NCBI GenBank assembly: GCA_025451875.1
Contig: JANWJQ010000076.1
Location: 1-51,890 of the forward strand
From: Rhizomicrobium sp.
Lineage (GTDB): Bacteria; Pseudomonadota; Alphaproteobacteria; Micropepsales; Micropepsaceae
Length of the DNA: 51,890 nucleotides
Direction of reading: 5' to 3'
A program made the translations under genes and the position numbers. Position 1 is the stretch's first letter. Every line of letters starts with the position of its first letter. Under the pieces are notes generated by a model. That model worked only from the letters and a program-made list of their open reading frames with translations, was not told the DNA's origin and made no database searches. This document shows, in pieces, positions 41,336 through 51,009 of the stretch.

Positions 41336-42001
41336 ATGACGCTTCATTTGAAAAATGATGTGGGCTCTCACGAAGTTTCGGTTGGTTCGCTCCGGTTGCC
41401 CGGCACGCTGCAGATTCCGCACAGCGCTTTCTCCTTGATTATCTTTGCCCACGGCAGCGGCTCCGGCCGGTTAAGTCCGCGCAACCGTATGGTGGCGGGT
41501 GCACTCAACAAGGCCGGTATGGCAACCCTGCTTTTCGATTTGTTGAGGCCGGAAGAAGAGCCGGCGCACCACCGCGCCAAGGTTTTTGACATTCCCCTGC
41601 TTTCGCGACGTCTCTCCGAAGCGGTCGAATGGGTGGATCGGAACACACCGCTAACGAAGATCCCCATCGGTCTGTTTGGCGCAAGCACGGGCGCCGCGGC
41701 GGCGTTGACCGTCGCCGCACAGCTGCCGGATCGCATCGGAGCCGTAGTATCGCGCGGCGGCCGGCCTGATCTGGCAGCAGACTCGCTCTCGGCCGTCACG
41801 GCGCCCACTCTCCTGATTGTGGGCGGTGCTGACCATGGCGTGCTTGAGTTGAATGAACAGGCTCTCGCTCTGCTCGGATGCGAAAAGTCTCTGGAGATCG
41901 TTCCCGGCGCCACGCACCTGTTTCCGGAGGCGGACGCCATGGAGCGCGTTATCGCGCTGGCCGCGGAGTGGTTTGAGGATCATCTCCGCGCCAGATGCTG
42001 A
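41336..42001 (+). CDS. Alpha/beta hydrolase, dienelactone hydrolase-like
   Basis: The product (221 aa) has an alpha/beta hydrolase core: oxyanion region FAHGSGSGRLSPRN, nucleophile elbow GASTG (Ser), an Asp in LLIVGGADHGV and a His in PGATHLFPEA. Substrates cannot be predicted; relatives include carboxymethylenebutenolidase-type esterases. GGAAGG lies about 9 bases before the ATG. The phosphoribosyltransferase starts 11 bases after its stop, and both likely form one operon behind the box at 41275. Confidence 0.87.
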   Translation: MTLHLKNDVGSHEVSVGSLRLPGTLQIPHSAFSLIIFAHGSGSGRLSPRNRMVAGALNKAGMATLLFDLLRPEEEPAHHRAKVFDIPLLSRRLSEAVEWVDRNTPLTKIPIGLFGASTGAAAALTVAAQLPDRIGAVVSRGGRPDLAADSLSAVTAPTLLIVGGADHGVLELNEQALALLGCEKSLEIVPGATHLFPEADAMERVIALAAEWFEDHLRARC

Positions 42002-42012
42002 TGGAGGTCAAC

Positions 42013-42681
42013 GTGCTTTTCGCAGATCGCAAAGATGCGGGCCGCAAGTTGGCGGTAGCCTTGGCGAACTTCAAAGGCCAGGACTGCCTTGTTCTCGCAT
42101 TGCCCCGGGGTGGAGTGCCCGTCGCCGCCGAAGTCGCCCTGGCGCTCCATGCGCCGCTGGACATCCTTCTCGTCCGCAAGATCGGCGCGCCATATCAACC
42201 GGAATTCGCCATCGGCGCCGTCATCGATGGCGGCGCGCCCGTCATTGTCCGCAATCCCGAACTGATCCGGCTTTCGGGCACGACCGAGAAGCAATTCGAG
42301 ACGATCTGTTCCCAGCAGTTGAACGAGATCGAGAGGCGGCGGAACCTCTATCTTAGAGGTCACAAGCCCATGAGCCCGACGGACCGCGTGGCCATCATCA
42401 TTGACGATGGGATTGCAACCGGCGCGACGATGCGGGCCGCGCTTCACGCCACGCGGCTGCGCCACCCGAAGAAACTGGTGCTCGCTACACCAGTCGCCGC
42501 ACCAGATACGCTGGAGATGCTGCGCGGCGAGGTTGACGAAGTCATCTGTCTGGAAAGCCCGGAGAATTTCGGAGCCGTCGGCCGCTTTTATGCGGATTTC
42601 GAGCAGACAACGGATAATGAAGTCGTCGCGACCCTGGCGCGCCTGCGGGCGCGTTCAGATGTGAGTTACGCAACCGCTTGA
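42013..42681 (+). CDS. Phosphoribosyltransferase-family protein
   Basis: The product (222 aa) begins MLFADRKDAGRKLA and has a type I PRTase fold: LPRGGVPVAAEVA, the PRPP loop VAIIIDDGIATGAT and a C-terminal FYADFEQTTDNEV. The base or nucleotide it acts on is unknown. The GTG at 42013 has GGAGG 5 bases upstream, better than the ATGs at 41995 and 42001, whose sequence is itself part of that binding site. It would connect with the PRPP synthase-like gene at 14441 in the same regulon. It is co-transcribed with the hydrolase. Confidence 0.87.
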   Translation: MLFADRKDAGRKLAVALANFKGQDCLVLALPRGGVPVAAEVALALHAPLDILLVRKIGAPYQPEFAIGAVIDGGAPVIVRNPELIRLSGTTEKQFETICSQQLNEIERRRNLYLRGHKPMSPTDRVAIIIDDGIATGATMRAALHATRLRHPKKLVLATPVAAPDTLEMLRGEVDEVICLESPENFGAVGRFYADFEQTTDNEVVATLARLRARSDVSYATA

Positions 42682-42691
42682 CCGGGATCAA
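42678..42691. promoter_or_regulatory. FixK/FNR-type box
   Basis: TTGACCGGGATCAA, overlapping the PRTase stop. It ends 65 bases upstream of the start at 42756. Confidence 0.7.
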
Positions 42692-42755
42692 CGAGGGAAC
42701 CGTGTATTGAGCTCAATGTTTAAGAATGATCGCCAGGCTGCTCAACGAGGCCAAG

Positions 42756-44096
42756 ATGGCAAAAGGGTTCGCGGTACAAAAAAAATATACGCTCTCGGAC
42801 CAACAGGCCGTAGCGGCGATTGCCGCAGCGGCCGAGGATCTGCCGCCCCCTGAACATGCGGAGGCATTTGGCGCAGCATTTGAGCGCTACGGCGATGCTT
42901 CCGTCGTGCTCCTTGGCGAAGCGACCCACGGGACCAGCGAATTCTATCGCGCACGTGCCGCCATCACCCGCCACCTCATTCAGCATTGTGGATTCAACGT
43001 CGTTGCGGTGGAGGCTGATTGGCCGGATGCCGCACAGATAGATCGCTACGTCCGCCACCATGCGCCCGAGCCGTCACGGGAAAGGGCTTTCGCTCGCTTT
43101 CCGAGCTGGATGTGGCGCAACGAGGAAGTGCTGGAATTCGTGGAATGGCTCCGGCGCTTCAACGAGATGAAAGTACCCGGGGACCGCATCGAATTCCGCG
43201 GTCTTGATATCTACAGCCTGCATACGTCGATAGCCGCGGTGCTCCGGTATCTGGATCGCGTGGATCCGGGCGCCGCCCGCGAAGCGCGCGCGCGTTACGG
43301 ATGCCTTACACCCTGGCAATACGCGCCCGCGCGCTATGGCCACCACGCCGCCATGGGCGGCGAAACCTGCGAACAAGCCGTAAGTGAACAGCTCGTCGAG
43401 CTTCTGGAGCACCGGTTGCGATATGCAAAGCGTGATGGCGAGAAATTTTTCGACGCCGCACAAAACGCCCGCATTGTTCGGGCCGCCGAGCAATACTATC
43501 GCATCATGTATGAAGGTTCGCGCTCGTCCTGGAATCTCCGCGATCGCCATATGTTCGATACGCTGCAATCCCTCATGCGCCACCGCGGCCCCTCCGCCAA
43601 GGCAGTCGTGTGGGCACACAATTCGCATGTCGGCAACGCGGCCGCGACATCCATGGGCTGGGAAGGCGAGTTCAACATCGGTGAACTTTGCCGCACATCC
43701 TATGGCCCGCAACTCGTTTCCATAGGCTTCGGTACCGATCGCGGCACGGTCGCCGCGGCTTCGGACTGGGATTCGCCGATGGAGCTGAAGGACGTACGTC
43801 CTGCCCGGGAAGACAGTTTCGAATATCTGTTCCGCCGTTCCGGACACGCGCGGTGCCTCGTCGACTGGCGCGCATCGGAGCGATTGGACTTGCGCGCTAC
43901 GCTCGCCGAACCGCGTCTCGAAAGAGCGATTGGCGTAGTCTACAGGCCTGACACCGAACTGCTCAGCCACTATTTCAGAGCCGTGCTCAGCGAACAATTC
44001 GATGCCTACGTCTGGTTTGAGAACACGCACGCGGTATCGCCGCTAGCCGGCAAAACACCGGAGCATGCGCTCGAAACCTATCCCTTCGGCTTATAA
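42756..44096 (+). CDS. Erythromycin esterase-family protein
   Basis: The product (446 aa) has the family motifs GEATHGTSEFY (catalytic His and Glu region), VVAVEADWPDA, FRGLDIYS, and VVWAHNSHVGNAAA. The family (Pfam erythro_esteras) includes EreA/EreB, but most members outside resistance islands have unknown substrates, so resistance should not be assumed. The ATG at 42756 has GAGG about 6 bases upstream; the ATG at 42726 has none. It has its own FixK-type box. Confidence 0.88.
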   Translation: MAKGFAVQKKYTLSDQQAVAAIAAAAEDLPPPEHAEAFGAAFERYGDASVVLLGEATHGTSEFYRARAAITRHLIQHCGFNVVAVEADWPDAAQIDRYVRHHAPEPSRERAFARFPSWMWRNEEVLEFVEWLRRFNEMKVPGDRIEFRGLDIYSLHTSIAAVLRYLDRVDPGAAREARARYGCLTPWQYAPARYGHHAAMGGETCEQAVSEQLVELLEHRLRYAKRDGEKFFDAAQNARIVRAAEQYYRIMYEGSRSSWNLRDRHMFDTLQSLMRHRGPSAKAVVWAHNSHVGNAAATSMGWEGEFNIGELCRTSYGPQLVSIGFGTDRGTVAAASDWDSPMELKDVRPAREDSFEYLFRRSGHARCLVDWRASERLDLRATLAEPRLERAIGVVYRPDTELLSHYFRAVLSEQFDAYVWFENTHAVSPLAGKTPEHALETYPFGL

Positions 44097-44150
44097 TTTT
44101 CGGAGCGATAATCAGGTGGCTCGGCGCATCGATGTGTGCGCCAAGCGAAA

Positions 44151-44164
44151 TTGACCTAAATCAC
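44151..44164. promoter_or_regulatory. FixK/FNR-type box
   Basis: TTGACCTAAATCAC, last base mismatched. It ends 57 bases upstream of the start at 44221. Confidence 0.55.
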
Positions 44165-44220
44165 ACCGTGACCCGCATATCTTTCCTATTCTGAACAGGA
44201 TGGTGTTTTTGGAGTTGGCG

Positions 44221-44412
44221 ATGGCGCCCACACTTGAACTTGTTTTGTTGGGAATTGCAGCCGCGGGCTTTGCCTCATATTTTCTCGCAAGGCAGAGCAG
44301 CGCTCACAAGAAACTGTGGACGGCGCTGGCCATAATTTTGCTGACTATCGCCATTGTGGCCGCGATCTTCGTTCCAAATTTTCACCTCGTCCCTCCACAC
44401 CGTCTGCCTTAG
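44221..44412 (+). CDS. Small two-helix membrane protein (63 aa)
   Basis: The product begins MAPTLELVLLG and has two hydrophobic helices (about 7-23 and 36-54) separated by a basic loop (ARQSSAHKKLW), with a proline-rich tail. I do not recognise the family. The ATG at 44221 has GGAG 8 bases upstream and lies 57 bases from a FixK-type box, matching the spacing of well-supported genes; an ATG at 44200 lacks a good site. Probably a small inner-membrane protein of the same regulon. Confidence 0.65.
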   Translation: MAPTLELVLLGIAAAGFASYFLARQSSAHKKLWTALAIILLTIAIVAAIFVPNFHLVPPHRLP

Positions 44413-44499
44413 CGTTTCGTTCGAGGTCGAATGTTCAACACCACCGGCCTTAAGCGGACGTATACAGCGCCGGCGCGTTAAAATATCGGCAGGCTCCTG

Positions 44500-44736
44500 C
44501 TATGCGGGCGTTGACGGCTTTGGGGAGGCGCCATGCTCGGCGAGCACACGGAGAAAATGTTCGGCGTGTTGCCAGTAATTTTCCCGCGTGACGCGATCGA
44601 CGTCGCGCGCACTCTCTGCGAGGTTGCGATAGTGCTCATAGCGCTCCAAGGCCTGTTCGGGCCTTTTGGCTCCGCTTTTGAAGGGTTGAGCCTGGCCGCG
44701 AGGGGACCGTTTTCCGGACTGATTGATCGATTGCAT
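44500..44736 (-). CDS. DUF4167-like short protein
   Basis: From the ATG at 44736 the product is 78 aa: a basic N-terminus (SINQSGKRSPRGQAQPFKSG) and a helical part ALERYEHYRNLAESARD and ENYWQHAEHFLRVL. That pattern (a Y-x-x-L-A repeat followed by NY-x-QHAEH-[YF]-x-R) resembles the C-terminal core of alphaproteobacterial DUF4167 proteins, usually larger and thought to be RNA-associated. Longer in-frame starts exist to 44847 but add unrelated sequence; no ribosome binding site is strong. The function is unknown. Confidence 0.6.
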   Translation of the reverse strand: MQSINQSGKRSPRGQAQPFKSGAKRPEQALERYEHYRNLAESARDVDRVTRENYWQHAEHFLRVLAEHGASPKPSTPA

Positions 44737-44917
44737 TTGTTTCTTTTTGGGTTGCCGAAAGTCGCATTCAGAATGCGTATGGCTATATAAGGCCGATCGC
44801 ATTGACCGAGCCGGTTCCTCTTTTTCATCTGAACGAGGGATTTGCACCCTAAAGTGCTGGTTTCTAGATGGTGACGCTTTCGCCGCAATTCAAGGCCTTC
44901 TTCCCGAAAGTTGCGCA

Positions 44918-45565
44918 ATGAATACTTGGTCTCACCAAACTTCATCTTCCTACACGAACGGCGAGCAGCGCGTGGATGCTGCCATTCAAGGGCTCGCCGC
45001 GACACTCGGCGTGGCTGCTGTCATCTGGCTTATCGCAACCCACTGGTCGGCGCACACCTTGGCTGGACTGACCATCTATGGCGTCAGCCTGGCGATGACC
45101 TTCGTGACCTCACTGGCATATGGCCACATCTCCTCGGGTCCTTCGAAAGAACTGTGGCGGCGGATCGATCATGCAATAATCTTCGCGCTTATTGCTGGCA
45201 CCTACACGCCACTGGCTGCCTATCGTTTGCCGGAACCGTGGAGTGTCACCGTACTCGCTGTCATGTGGAGCGCGGCACTCGCCGGGATGGTTTTGAAGTT
45301 CGTTTATCCACGACGCTTTGAATATGTCGGCATGGCGCTATGCATCATAATGGGTTTGACCGGTGTGCTCTTCATTCACACATTGCTTCTGACTCTAAGC
45401 CCAATGACATTGAGGCTGCTGGTTGTGGGTGTTGCCCTCTACCTCATTGGCACTATCGCGCTCCAATTGCACAGGCTGCGTTTTCATAACGCGATATGGC
45501 ATCTTCTCGTCTTGGCGGCTGCGGGAGTTCAATTCGTCGCAATTGCAACGGAGTTCGTTGCTTAA
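44918..45565 (+). CDS. Haemolysin III / PAQR-family membrane protein
   Basis: The product (215 aa) has seven hydrophobic helices and family motifs: YGVSLAMTFVTSLAYG, a conserved RIDHAIIFALIAGTYTP (His and Ser/Thr/Asp cluster) and a C-terminal FHNAIWHLLVLAAA with His residues that form the metal-site pattern of PAQR proteins. The bacterial function is unclear; the haemolysin name is historical. The ATG at 44918 is chosen by family N-terminus; the ribosome binding site is weak (GAAAG). No FixK-type box lies directly upstream. Confidence 0.87.
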   Translation: MNTWSHQTSSSYTNGEQRVDAAIQGLAATLGVAAVIWLIATHWSAHTLAGLTIYGVSLAMTFVTSLAYGHISSGPSKELWRRIDHAIIFALIAGTYTPLAAYRLPEPWSVTVLAVMWSAALAGMVLKFVYPRRFEYVGMALCIIMGLTGVLFIHTLLLTLSPMTLRLLVVGVALYLIGTIALQLHRLRFHNAIWHLLVLAAAGVQFVAIATEFVA

Positions 45566-45900
45566 TAACGACTCGGGAGCAAACGTCGTAGCGTTTGTAC
45601 CGACAGCCCCCACTTTCGGCGCGACCCGATCTCGCGGTGAACGAAGTACATATGCATTGACTTGACAGGCCGCGCCGTCACGCAGCTCTTCCAGCGGGCA
45701 GCAACTATTTCCATCAACGGGCTCCCATCGCGATCTGGACTGTCCTTGATCGAGATCAAGAAAAGGACATGGCCGTCGGCTTTTGGCGCCTCGCGAACGT
45801 GAAAGCGCAAGTTTACTCCGCCTGAGCGTTCACCACCTCATTGAGGCATAGCAATATCGGACGCTTGGGCGCACGCTACGCTGTCAAAAGGAGCAATAAA
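45566..45900. other. 335-base intergenic region with a FixK-type box
   Basis: No convincing gene. It holds a hairpin soon after the haemolysin III stop (CAAACG 45580-45585 with CGTTTG 45592-45597, no T run) and a perfect-consensus FixK-type box at 45746-45759. An 18-codon frame lies at 45769-45825 on + with AGG upstream. An 82-codon - strand frame (45562-45810) spans the box and is not supported. Confidence 0.5.
45746..45759. promoter_or_regulatory. FixK/FNR-type box, consensus match
   Basis: TTGATCGAGATCAA, a full match to TTGAT-N4-ATCAA. It lies 141 bases upstream of the gene at 45901 and probably serves the operon 45901-50919 with a longer leader. Confidence 0.7.
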
Positions 45901-46308
45901 ATGCCTTCTCACTTCCACGCCGTCGTTTGCATTGATCACGCCGAAGCCCTCGTCTTTGAGTTTGCCGAGAGCGGTGTAACGGAACATCGGATTCTCCCGA
46001 AAGACCGGCAGGGAAATATCCACCACAAGGCCGGATCAATGAGCTCTGGCCACGCACATGACAGCAAGGCGTATCTCACCGCAGTGACGGACGCATTGCA
46101 GCCTTCGCATGAGCTCCTGATCGTCGGGCATGGCACCGCCAAAGACGAGCTCGCGAGCTTTATTCGGGATCATGTGCCCGCGGTCGCACCGCGCATAATG
46201 GGCGTCGAGACGGTCGATCAGTCGACGAACGGTGAGATCCTCGCCTTTGCACGAAAGTTTTTCGAGGTCAGGGATCGCACAACGCCGCAACTCAACACCC
46301 CAACCTGA
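45901..46308 (+). CDS. eRF1-domain-like 'translational machinery' protein
   Basis: The product (135 aa) has the pattern [17 protein letters not shown], a His-rich loop ([16 protein letters not shown]), [20 protein letters not shown] and [20 protein letters not shown]. Short proteins of this type are annotated as translational machinery-related because they resemble the third domain of eRF1/pelota. The real function is not known; ribosome hibernation or rescue is a possibility only. GGAG lies 8 bases before the ATG. It heads an operon with copper ATPase (23 bases on) and phosphoketolase. Confidence 0.75.
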   Translation: MPSHFHAVVCIDHAEALVFEFAESGVTEHRILPKDRQGNIHHKAGSMSSGHAHDSKAYLTAVTDALQPSHELLIVGHGTAKDELASFIRDHVPAVAPRIMGVETVDQSTNGEILAFARKFFEVRDRTTPQLNTPT

Positions 46309-46331
46309 GGGTTCTTGGTCGACGGGCGCAG

Positions 46332-48563
46332 ATGAAAAACTTCGAAAGATCTCGCGCAGCTTCGCCCGGTACCGGTGCGATCTACACCTGCCCGATGCAT
46401 CCCCAGATACGCCGCAGCGAACCAGGACACTGTCCCATTTGCGGCATGACGCTGGAACTCCTGGTGGTCACCCCGGACAAACGGCCCAATTCCGAGCTTG
46501 CCGATACATCGAGGCGTTTTTGGATCGGACTGGCGCTGACGATTCCGGTCTTTGTGCTGGAAATGGGCAGCCATGTTCCCGCGCTCGGATTCGAACATCT
46601 TATCGGGGCCCGTCTCTCCTCCTGGATTCAATTTGCGCTTTCGACACCCGTTGTCCTGTGGGCCGGATTTCCGTTCTTCCAACGCGGCTGGGCATCGGTC
46701 GTGAACCGAAGCCTCAACATGTTCAGCCTGATCGCGCTCGGTACCGGCGCGGCCTATATTTACAGCGTGTTTGCCACGCTGGCGCCGCGCCTTTTTCCCG
46801 AAGGCTTTCGAGATATGGGCGGCTCGGTTCCAGTTTATTTCGAGGCCGCCGCAGTCATCACGGTGCTTGTGCTGCTTGGTCAAGTTCTGGAACTGCGCGC
46901 GCGCGAACAAACCGGCGGCGCCATCCGCGCACTGCTCGATCTGACCCCTAAGACAGCGCATCGCCTCAAAGATGGCGCCACCGATGAAGAAGTGGCGCTC
47001 GAAGACGTGCAAAGCGGCGACAAGCTGCGCGTCCGGCCCGGAGACAGCATTCCGGTTGATGGCGAAGTGCTGGAGGGCAAAAGCGCGGTCGATGAATCCA
47101 TGGTCACGGGCGAATCCTTTCCCGTTGCGAAGATCATCGGCGACCGCGTCGTCGGCGGAACGGTGAACGGCACAGGTTCCCTGATCATGCGCGCCGACAA
47201 GGTAGGTTCGGACACCGTGCTCTCGCGCATTGTCGCCATGGTGTCGGAAGCGCAGCACAGCAGAGCGCCGATCCAGCGCTTGGCCGATAGGATCGCGGCC
47301 TATTTTGTTCCGGCCGTATTGGTGGTTGCCGCACTGGCATTCGCCGGTTGGGCGATGTGGGGACCGCCGCCGGCGCTCACCTATGCCCTTATCGCGGCGG
47401 TCTCCGTTGTCATCATCGCGTGTCCCTGCGCGCTTGGGCTGGCGACACCTATGTCAATCGGAGTCGGGATCGGAAAAGGCGCCGGTGCCGGCGTATTGAT
47501 AAAGGATGCAGAGGCTTTGGAGCGGTTGGAGAAGGTGGACACACTGGTGGTGGACAAGACCGGCACGCTCACCGAAGGCAAGCCAAAGGTGACGACGATC
47601 ATCCCCGCCCCGTCCTTGTCGGAAGCCGATCTGCTGAACTTGGCCGCCGGCCTTGAACGGTCGAGCGAACATCCTTTGGCGGGGGCGATTTTGGAGGCGG
47701 CGAAAACGGCCGGCATCACGATCCCCGACATTTTCGAATTCGCCTCAGTCACCGGAAAGGGCGTGACCGGAAAAATCACCGGTCGCCAAGTCGCTCTGGG
47801 CAATGCCAAGCTGATGGCGGATGTAGGCGTCGCGTTGGGAGAGCTCGAAGCCAAGGCGGATCAACTTCGCGCCGACGGTGCGACCGTATTGTTTCTTGGT
47901 ATCGACGGTAAACCCGGCGGCGTGATCGCAATCGCGGACCCGATAAAGCAATCCACGCGTGCCGCGCTCGACGACCTGCGGAAAAGCGGAATCCGGATTG
48001 TCATGCTGACCGGCGACAACAGAACGACGGCGCAAGCTGTCGCCCACACGTTGGGAATCGCGGACATAGAAGCCGATGTGTTGCCGCAGGACAAAAACCG
48101 CATCGTGAAGAAGCTTAGATCCGAAGGCCACATCGTCGCGATGGCCGGAGACGGCGTGAACGACGCTCCCGCCCTGGCCGCAGCGGATGTCGGCATCGCC
48201 ATGGGCGGCGGAACCGATGTCGCCATTCAGAGCGCGGGCGTCACCCTCCTCAAGGGCGACCTCTCCGGCATCGTGCGCGCGCGCATCTTGAGCCGGGCAA
48301 CAATGCGCAACATCCGGCAAAATCTTGTTTTCGCCTTCGCCTACAACGTCATCGGAATTCCGATTGCAGCCGGCGTCCTCTATCCGACGTTCGGCATATT
48401 GCTCAGCCCAATGGTGGCGGCTTTGGCAATGTCACTCAGTTCGGTCTCGGTGATCGTGAACGCGCTGCGGCTTCGAACACTGCAATTGATGCCACGCATT
48501 CCCAGCCAAGCTTTCCTCCCAGCGGAGCGGGCGGCGGTTACCTATGGAGGTTCCGATGTCTGA
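46332..48563 (+). CDS. Copper-type heavy-metal P1B ATPase
   Basis: The product (743 aa) has an N-terminal heavy-metal-binding motif [20 protein letters not shown] rather than a classical CxxC HMA domain, then eight membrane helices, actuator TGES, the transport motif CPC (364-366, [10 protein letters not shown]), phosphorylation site DKTGT with Asp408, nucleotide HPLA and hinge [14 protein letters not shown] with the C-terminal [16 protein letters not shown] pattern marks it as a Cu+ exporter of the CopA/CtpA group; such pumps may serve detoxification or copper loading of oxidases. The stop overlaps the phosphoketolase start region by 8 bases. Confidence 0.9.
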   Translation: MKNFERSRAASPGTGAIYTCPMHPQIRRSEPGHCPICGMTLELLVVTPDKRPNSELADTSRRFWIGLALTIPVFVLEMGSHVPALGFEHLIGARLSSWIQFALSTPVVLWAGFPFFQRGWASVVNRSLNMFSLIALGTGAAYIYSVFATLAPRLFPEGFRDMGGSVPVYFEAAAVITVLVLLGQVLELRAREQTGGAIRALLDLTPKTAHRLKDGATDEEVALEDVQSGDKLRVRPGDSIPVDGEVLEGKSAVDESMVTGESFPVAKIIGDRVVGGTVNGTGSLIMRADKVGSDTVLSRIVAMVSEAQHSRAPIQRLADRIAAYFVPAVLVVAALAFAGWAMWGPPPALTYALIAAVSVVIIACPCALGLATPMSIGVGIGKGAGAGVLIKDAEALERLEKVDTLVVDKTGTLTEGKPKVTTIIPAPSLSEADLLNLAAGLERSSEHPLAGAILEAAKTAGITIPDIFEFASVTGKGVTGKITGRQVALGNAKLMADVGVALGELEAKADQLRADGATVLFLGIDGKPGGVIAIADPIKQSTRAALDDLRKSGIRIVMLTGDNRTTAQAVAHTLGIADIEADVLPQDKNRIVKKLRSEGHIVAMAGDGVNDAPALAAADVGIAMGGGTDVAIQSAGVTLLKGDLSGIVRARILSRATMRNIRQNLVFAFAYNVIGIPIAAGVLYPTFGILLSPMVAALAMSLSSVSVIVNALRLRTLQLMPRIPSQAFLPAERAAVTYGGSDV

Positions 48564-50919
48564 CGCCCTGTCAGCCGATCTTGTCGCGAAAATACACGCT
48601 TATTGGCAGGCGGCAAATTACCTGTCCGTCGGTCAGGTCTACTTGAAGGACAATCCTCTGCTCGAGGTGCCCCTCACGCTGGATCATATCAAGCCGCGTT
48701 TGCTGGGGCACTGGGGAACGACGCCGGGTCTCAATTTCCTGTACGTCCACTTGAACCGGCTGATCAAGCAACATGATCTGAACATGATGTATGTCATCGG
48801 CCCCGGCCATGGCGGGCCGGGCATTGTGGCAAACACCTATCTGGAAGGCTCCTATACCGAGCGCTATCCCGCGATCGAACGCAGCCGCAACGGTCTGCAT
48901 CGCCTCTTTCGCCAGTTCTCCTGGCCCTACGGCATCCCCAGCCATGTCTCGCCGGAAACACCTGGGTCTATCCATGAAGGCGGTGAGTTGGGCTACTCGC
49001 TCACACATGCGTATGGCGCGGCCTTCGACAATCCCGATCTGATCGTCGCCTGCGTTGTCGGCGACGGCGAAGCGGAAACGGGCGCGCTGGCCGCCAGCTG
49101 GCATTCCAACAAATTCCTGAACCCGGCGCGTGATGGCGCCGTGCTGCCGATCCTCCATCTCAACGGATTCAAGATCGCCAATCCGACGGTGCTGGCGCGT
49201 ATCAGCCGCGAAGAGTTGACGCAGCTGTTCCAAGGTTACGGCTACGATCCGTATTTTGTCGAAGGCAGCGATCCGGCTGTGATGCACCAGGCACTTGCCG
49301 GTGTGCTCGATCAGACGTTGCACCAAATTCGCGAAATTCAAAAAGCGGCGCGATCAACCGGCAAAGACAAGAAGCTGGAGCGTCCACGCTGGCCCATGAT
49401 CATCTTTCGCACGCCGAAAGGCTGGACCGGTCCCAAATTCGTCGATGGCAAGCCGGTGGAAGGGACTTGGCGCGCGCATCAGGTGCCGATCGCGGATTTC
49501 AAGAACCCCGAACATCTCAAACAACTCGAAGACTGGATGCTGAGTTACAAGCCACGCGAGCTGTTCGATGAAAACGGCAAATTCCGCGAGGAACTGGCGG
49601 CCCTCGCGCCGACCGGCCATCGCCGCATGGGGTCCAATCCCCATGCCAATGGCGGCGAGCTCCTGAAACCGATATCGATGCCGCATTTCCATGAATATGC
49701 GGTGGCGGTGCCTGAGCCGGGCAGCGTGCGCGCGGAATCGACGCGGGTGCTCGGCACGTTCCTGCGCGACGTGATGAAGCTCAATCTCGGTTCACAGAAT
49801 TTCCGTCTCTTCGGACCGGACGAGACAGCATCGAACCGGCTGGACGCGGTCTATCAGGTATCCGGCAAGGAATGGATGGGAGCGGTCGAAGATGTCGACA
49901 CCGACCTCAGCCCCGATGGCCGCGTCATGGAGGTTCTCAGCGAGCATCTCTGCGAAGGGTGGTTGGAAGGTTATCTGCTGACCGGCCGCCACGGCTTGTT
50001 CTCCTGCTACGAAGCCTTCATTCACGTCGTCGACTCGATGTTCAATCAGCACGCCAAATGGCTGAAGGTCAGCCGGTCCATTCCCTGGCGCAAGCCGATC
50101 GCATCGCTGAACTATCTGCTCACGTCCCATGTCTGGCGGCAGGACCACAACGGATTCTCGCATCAGGATCCCGGTTTCATCGACCATGTCGCCAACAAGA
50201 AGTCCGATGTCGTGCGCATTTACCTTCCGCCGGACGCGAACTGCCTCCTCTCCGTCGCCGATCATTGCTTGCGCAGCCGCAACTACATCAACCTGATTGT
50301 CGCGGGAAAGCAGCCCGAATGGCAGTGGCTAGACATCGAGGCGGCCACACGCCATTGCGCCGCGGGCGCCGGCATCTGGCACTGGGCGAGCAATGATGAT
50401 GGCGATCCCGATGTGGTCATGGCCTGCGCCGGAGACATCCCGACGCTGGAAACGCTCGCCGCCGTCACGCTGCTGCGAACGCACTATCCCGATATCCGCA
50501 TCCGCGTCGTCAACGTGATGGACCTCATGGTCCTGCAGCCGCAGTCTGAACACCCCCACGGCATGGAAGATCAGGATTTCGACGAACTTTTCACGCGCGA
50601 CAAGCCCGTGATCTTCGCCTTTCACGGCTATCCGGCGATGATCCACAAACTCACCTACCGGCGCCACAATCACGAGAACATCCATGTCCGTGGATACAAG
50701 GAAGAAGGCACGACCACGACACCGTTCGATATGGTCGTGCTGAACAATCTGGACCGCTTCCAGCTCGCGCTCGACGCGACGAGCCGCATCCCGCGATTCA
50801 GTCATCGGGTCGCGAAGGCAACGCAGTTCTATTGGACCGCCATGGAGCGTCACAAGCTCTATATCAGCGAGCACGGCGACGACATGCCAGAAGTCCGCGA
50901 CTGGCGGTGGAAGGTCTAA
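48556..50919 (+). CDS. xfp: Xylulose-5-phosphate/fructose-6-phosphate phosphoketolase
   Basis: The product (787 aa) has the phosphoketolase layout: ThDP N-domain with [32 protein letters not shown] and [10 protein letters not shown] (ThDP/Mg site), middle domain and C-terminal domain. It cleaves xylulose 5-phosphate (and often fructose 6-phosphate) with phosphate to acetyl phosphate and a triose or tetrose phosphate. GGAGG lies 6 bases before the ATG at 48556, which sits inside the end of the copper ATPase gene. The usual partner acetate kinase is reduced to a 26-codon stub just downstream, so acetyl phosphate must be used elsewhere. Confidence 0.96.
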   Translation: MSDALSADLVAKIHAYWQAANYLSVGQVYLKDNPLLEVPLTLDHIKPRLLGHWGTTPGLNFLYVHLNRLIKQHDLNMMYVIGPGHGGPGIVANTYLEGSYTERYPAIERSRNGLHRLFRQFSWPYGIPSHVSPETPGSIHEGGELGYSLTHAYGAAFDNPDLIVACVVGDGEAETGALAASWHSNKFLNPARDGAVLPILHLNGFKIANPTVLARISREELTQLFQGYGYDPYFVEGSDPAVMHQALAGVLDQTLHQIREIQKAARSTGKDKKLERPRWPMIIFRTPKGWTGPKFVDGKPVEGTWRAHQVPIADFKNPEHLKQLEDWMLSYKPRELFDENGKFREELAALAPTGHRRMGSNPHANGGELLKPISMPHFHEYAVAVPEPGSVRAESTRVLGTFLRDVMKLNLGSQNFRLFGPDETASNRLDAVYQVSGKEWMGAVEDVDTDLSPDGRVMEVLSEHLCEGWLEGYLLTGRHGLFSCYEAFIHVVDSMFNQHAKWLKVSRSIPWRKPIASLNYLLTSHVWRQDHNGFSHQDPGFIDHVANKKSDVVRIYLPPDANCLLSVADHCLRSRNYINLIVAGKQPEWQWLDIEAATRHCAAGAGIWHWASNDDGDPDVVMACAGDIPTLETLAAVTLLRTHYPDIRIRVVNVMDLMVLQPQSEHPHGMEDQDFDELFTRDKPVIFAFHGYPAMIHKLTYRRHNHENIHVRGYKEEGTTTTPFDMVVLNNLDRFQLALDATSRIPRFSHRVAKATQFYWTAMERHKLYISEHGDDMPEVRDWRWKV

Positions 50920-50923
50920 CACG

Positions 50924-51004
50924 ATGGCGGACTCGCGCGGTCAAACGATCGTCCGCATTCTCAACAGCGGTTCGTCATCATTTTGCCGGTTGCCTGGGTC
51001 TTGA
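50924..51004 (+). pseudogene. ackA: N-terminal stub of acetate kinase
   Basis: The frame of 26 codons starts with ATG 4 bases after the xfp stop and reads MADSRGQTIVRILNSGSSS, then unrelated residues and TGA. The ILNSGSSS segment matches the N-terminal phosphate-binding motif of acetate kinase (LVLNAGSSS-x-K), the enzyme normally encoded next to xfp. After it the sequence passes straight into the leader of the Mg-type ATPase, so the rest of ackA appears deleted. Confidence 0.6.
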
Positions 51005-51009
51005 CCGAC

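Noticed and set aside
42756-44096. Antibiotic resistance call for the erythromycin esterase-like gene, and for the APH-like fusion at 25774
   Set aside because: Both families are mostly non-resistance proteins outside mobile elements; no transposon or other resistance gene is nearby.
45562-45810. 82-codon - strand frame taken as a gene
   Set aside because: It runs across a consensus FixK-type box, shows no family features and overlaps the end of the haemolysin III gene.
50924-51004. Acetate kinase interrupted only by a frameshift
   Set aside because: No further acetate kinase motif follows in any frame before the ATPase gene, so the rest is deleted rather than shifted.
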